A DNA stretch of 5,662 nt from Moraxellaceae bacterium (GTDB lineage: Bacteria > Pseudomonadota > Gammaproteobacteria > Pseudomonadales > UBA3067). The notes under the pieces are model-generated. The model did not search any database and was not told the DNA's origin. It saw nothing but the letters and a program-made list of their open reading frames with translations. Where the stretch lies: positions 10,532 through 16,193 of the forward strand of contig NVTH01000067.1 in assembly GCA_002401525.1 (NCBI GenBank). The letters are read 5' to 3'. Shown in pieces: positions 3,749 to 5,662 of this stretch (positions within the stretch are counted from its first letter, which is position 1; each line of letters starts with the position of its first letter). Both the position numbers and the translations under genes were made by a program.

Positions 3749-5563
3749 CTACTTGCTAGGTTCACAAGCACATATAAAAGGATAATCCTTAGTGTTCTCT
3801 GCAATCGTCGGGATATCCAAAAACTCAGTTAACACTGACTCGGCGGTACAGAACGCACCTTCCACCCAAGCTTGATCATTGGAATAAGCAGAACCAACAA
3901 CAAAGATATTCGAATCTTTAGCACCTGCCATTCTGCCCGGGGTACGCACTTGCTGCATCACATCACAAATATCATAGTGTGCTGCCCAAGCATGATAACC
4001 TGCGCCAAAAGGGTTAAGCCCCCAATTCATAAATACTGTTTCGACGGGATCAGGAATTAAACCAGCGGAGTTCGCATCACCAAAGTGAACTTTTGCCAGC
4101 TGTAATTTCAACATGCGCATCATTGTAAATGAAGCTTCACCAGCACCATTAAGTGGTTGGTAGTCTTCACTGATCGGTGTTTCGCGACGCGCGCCCACGG
4201 GTAGTTCAAGCTCCTGCCAAAACTTGGTAAAGCGCATGTCATCGTAAGAGGCGAGGATACCGTATTTTTCTTCACCGGCTGGAACATTGCCTGTTGCGTT
4301 ATTACCGAAATAATACACTTGTCTTAATGGAAGGTCAGTAATTGTAGGGCCAAATACATTGACGTCCAGGTGCTTTTTATTGATCAATTTAGGTGGATAA
4401 GTCACATCCGGATCTTCCCACCACTTAGTATCAAAAAACATGGCCACTTTGTAGGAAGGCTGTTCGATTACTGACTGCAAATAATTTTGAACATTACTTT
4501 CATTCAAAAAGTCGAGAGCACTGTTTCCGAGGTTTTGATAACGCGTAGCACGAGCAACTAATTCAATCGAATGAGGCGCCATTGCCAAAAAAGCAAAGTC
4601 AGTTGTTTGCGTAATACCGTCAGATTTATCAGGATCAGCCGCAGTGCTCACCTGAAAACAAGTCTGTGATGTGCCACCACTCTCATCAATCCACATAGAG
4701 TGCAAACGTTTTTTCTTGGTGAGCTTGAAATTAATTTGCTTGCTATCGGCTTGGCTTTGGCAAGTTTTAAAAAGCTCAACAAATAAATTTGAATAGCCAG
4801 TTTTTAAAGTTTTGAATGCGCCGCCTGGTGCAAATTCACCGTTGTAAACTGCAGCGTTAGCACCATTCCAATTAATCACATTAGACGAATATCCGCCAGC
4901 ATCAGCAGCATACTGAAAGCCTTCGTTACCGGCCTGGTCATAAAATACATTCCAGTAACCGACATTGCCAATGTTCTCACCACCGTCATAAACGTACGAG
5001 CCGCCATCAAACTTCGCCGATAAAGTACCATTAGTATAAAACTCGCATTGGGTGACACGGGTTTTCGCTTGGCCATCGGTTAATAAGCTGGAAATATTGC
5101 CAATAAGGTCGTCAGCAGGTTTTTCATTGTTGCCCGGTGTTGCATAAGGCGCCTTTACAATTTCGCCATTAACTTCTTTGCCAAGCTCATCAGAATAAAA
5201 GTGTTGCCCCCTTAAATAGAATAAAGGATTATCGGTGGTGTTAAATTCAACCACATCAGTGCTCAACCCAATTATGTCTATAGTCAAGCTAACCAGTTGA
5301 TGACCCGTTGCTTTTTCGTTGTCCCACTCAATAAAGCGCATACCACCGACTTCAATATAAGACTGGTCGGGGTTTTTATCATAGTGGTAGCTACAAATTC
5401 TGCCCGCCGGCGCTCTATCACCACTCCCATCACCCGCGTAGTCGTAGTCACCCCATTCCAGAATTTCGACGTTATCATTTGCTTTTAATGTGCCGCCAGT
5501 AATAAGGCGCCACGCGGTATAAAGACCTCCGGGGCCACCACCAAAAATTGTGTAATTAGCCAT
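3749..5563 (-). CDS. FAD-dependent amine / L-amino-acid oxidase family protein
   Basis: The 604-residue protein opens directly with a Rossmann FAD motif, YTIFGGGPGGLYTAWRL (GxGxxG at residues 8-13), with an acidic strand end ILEW at 34-37. The flavoprotein signatures continue with PAGRI (52-56) and EVGGMRF (71-77). Later come KVAMFFDTKWW (372-382), PLRQVYYFG (412-420), NWGLNPFGAGYHAW (513-526) and the C-terminal FAD-contact block NIFVVGSAYSNDQAWVEGAF (552-571). This order is that of flavin amine oxidases such as L-amino-acid and tryptophan oxidases, which oxidise an amine to an imine and make hydrogen peroxide. The substrate is unknown. At 604 residues it exceeds the usual 420-530; much of the extra lies around residues 100-250, rich in Gly, Asn and Tyr. 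It has no signal peptide and ends in a C-x-C (598-600). The ATG at 5563 has AAGGA 7 bases upstream. It appears monocistronic, with hairpins after the stop. Confidence 0.82.
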   Translation of the reverse strand: MANYTIFGGGPGGLYTAWRLITGGTLKANDNVEILEWGDYDYAGDGSGDRAPAGRICSYHYDKNPDQSYIEVGGMRFIEWDNEKATGHQLVSLTIDIIGLSTDVVEFNTTDNPLFYLRGQHFYSDELGKEVNGEIVKAPYATPGNNEKPADDLIGNISSLLTDGQAKTRVTQCEFYTNGTLSAKFDGGSYVYDGGENIGNVGYWNVFYDQAGNEGFQYAADAGGYSSNVINWNGANAAVYNGEFAPGGAFKTLKTGYSNLFVELFKTCQSQADSKQINFKLTKKKRLHSMWIDESGGTSQTCFQVSTAADPDKSDGITQTTDFAFLAMAPHSIELVARATRYQNLGNSALDFLNESNVQNYLQSVIEQPSYKVAMFFDTKWWEDPDVTYPPKLINKKHLDVNVFGPTITDLPLRQVYYFGNNATGNVPAGEEKYGILASYDDMRFTKFWQELELPVGARRETPISEDYQPLNGAGEASFTMMRMLKLQLAKVHFGDANSAGLIPDPVETVFMNWGLNPFGAGYHAWAAHYDICDVMQQVRTPGRMAGAKDSNIFVVGSAYSNDQAWVEGAFCTAESVLTEFLDIPTIAENTKDYPFICACEPSK

Positions 5564-5662
5564 ATTGATATCCTTCTTCTATGTACAAATATATTTTTAT
5601 TAATAAGCAGCAAGAATTAATTAGCTCACTTGCCAGTCGATTGAAAAGTTACTACGATCGAT
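5564..5662 (-). promoter_or_regulatory. upstream region and ribosome binding site of the oxidase gene
   Basis: AAGGA (plus-strand complement at 5571-5575) sits 7 bases from the ATG, a good ribosome binding site. Further upstream the minus strand is very A/T-rich (5580-5625), as expected of a promoter. TTGCTG followed by TTATTAATAAAAATATATTT offers several -10-like hexamers but none at clearly correct spacing, so no promoter is fixed. The gene probably starts its own transcript here; the window ends before any upstream neighbour. Confidence 0.45.

Noticed and set aside
4876..5488. Short open frames on both strands inside the oxidase gene
   Set aside because: They overlap fully with a long frame carrying all the expected flavoprotein motifs, and their products show no recognisable features.

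Overview
The window looks like chromosomal DNA from a Gram-negative, probably marine, gammaproteobacterium. That is an inference from the moderate G+C, the Sec signal peptide, the curlin-type amyloid repeats and the proteobacterial style of the gene remnants (SdhC, MAPEG, ParE). No species can be named from the sequence alone.

Layout, left to right. (1) The 3' end of a plus-strand gene for an SRPBCC/START-like protein, cut by the window edge (1-471), converges on a minus-strand GNAT acetyltransferase gene (557-976). (2) A 55-codon minus-strand fragment (1027-1194) keeps only the N-terminus of what looks like a MAPEG-family membrane protein. (3) After a 290-bp intergenic region comes the main gene, 1485-3020 (+): a secreted protein made almost entirely of 42 curlin-like 11-residue units (about 21 curlin repeats; E. 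coli CsgA has 5), with a strongly acidic middle and a basic tail. (4) Downstream on the minus strand is debris: a possible 47-residue ORF (3046-3189), the C-terminal part of a ParE/RelE-type toxin (3195-3350), and, joined directly to it, the C-terminal part of succinate dehydrogenase subunit SdhC (3346-3596) with a one-base frameshift. (5) Two strong hairpins (3663-3684 and 3714-3737) lie after the stop of a 604-residue minus-strand FAD-dependent amine/amino-acid oxidase-family gene (3749-5563). The first 99 bases upstream of that gene end the window.

How it fits together. No operon is evident: the intact genes face different ways and have no obvious shared pathway. The curlin-like gene stands alone, with no csgB/csgA partner and no csgEFG secretion or csgD regulator gene in view, so its export machinery would have to be encoded elsewhere. 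It is flanked on both sides by truncated pieces of unrelated housekeeping or toxin genes, which suggests a recombination-prone site where DNA has been inserted, deleted and joined. The most notable item is the very long, acidic, curlin-type predicted amyloid; next are the gene-remnant junctions around it.
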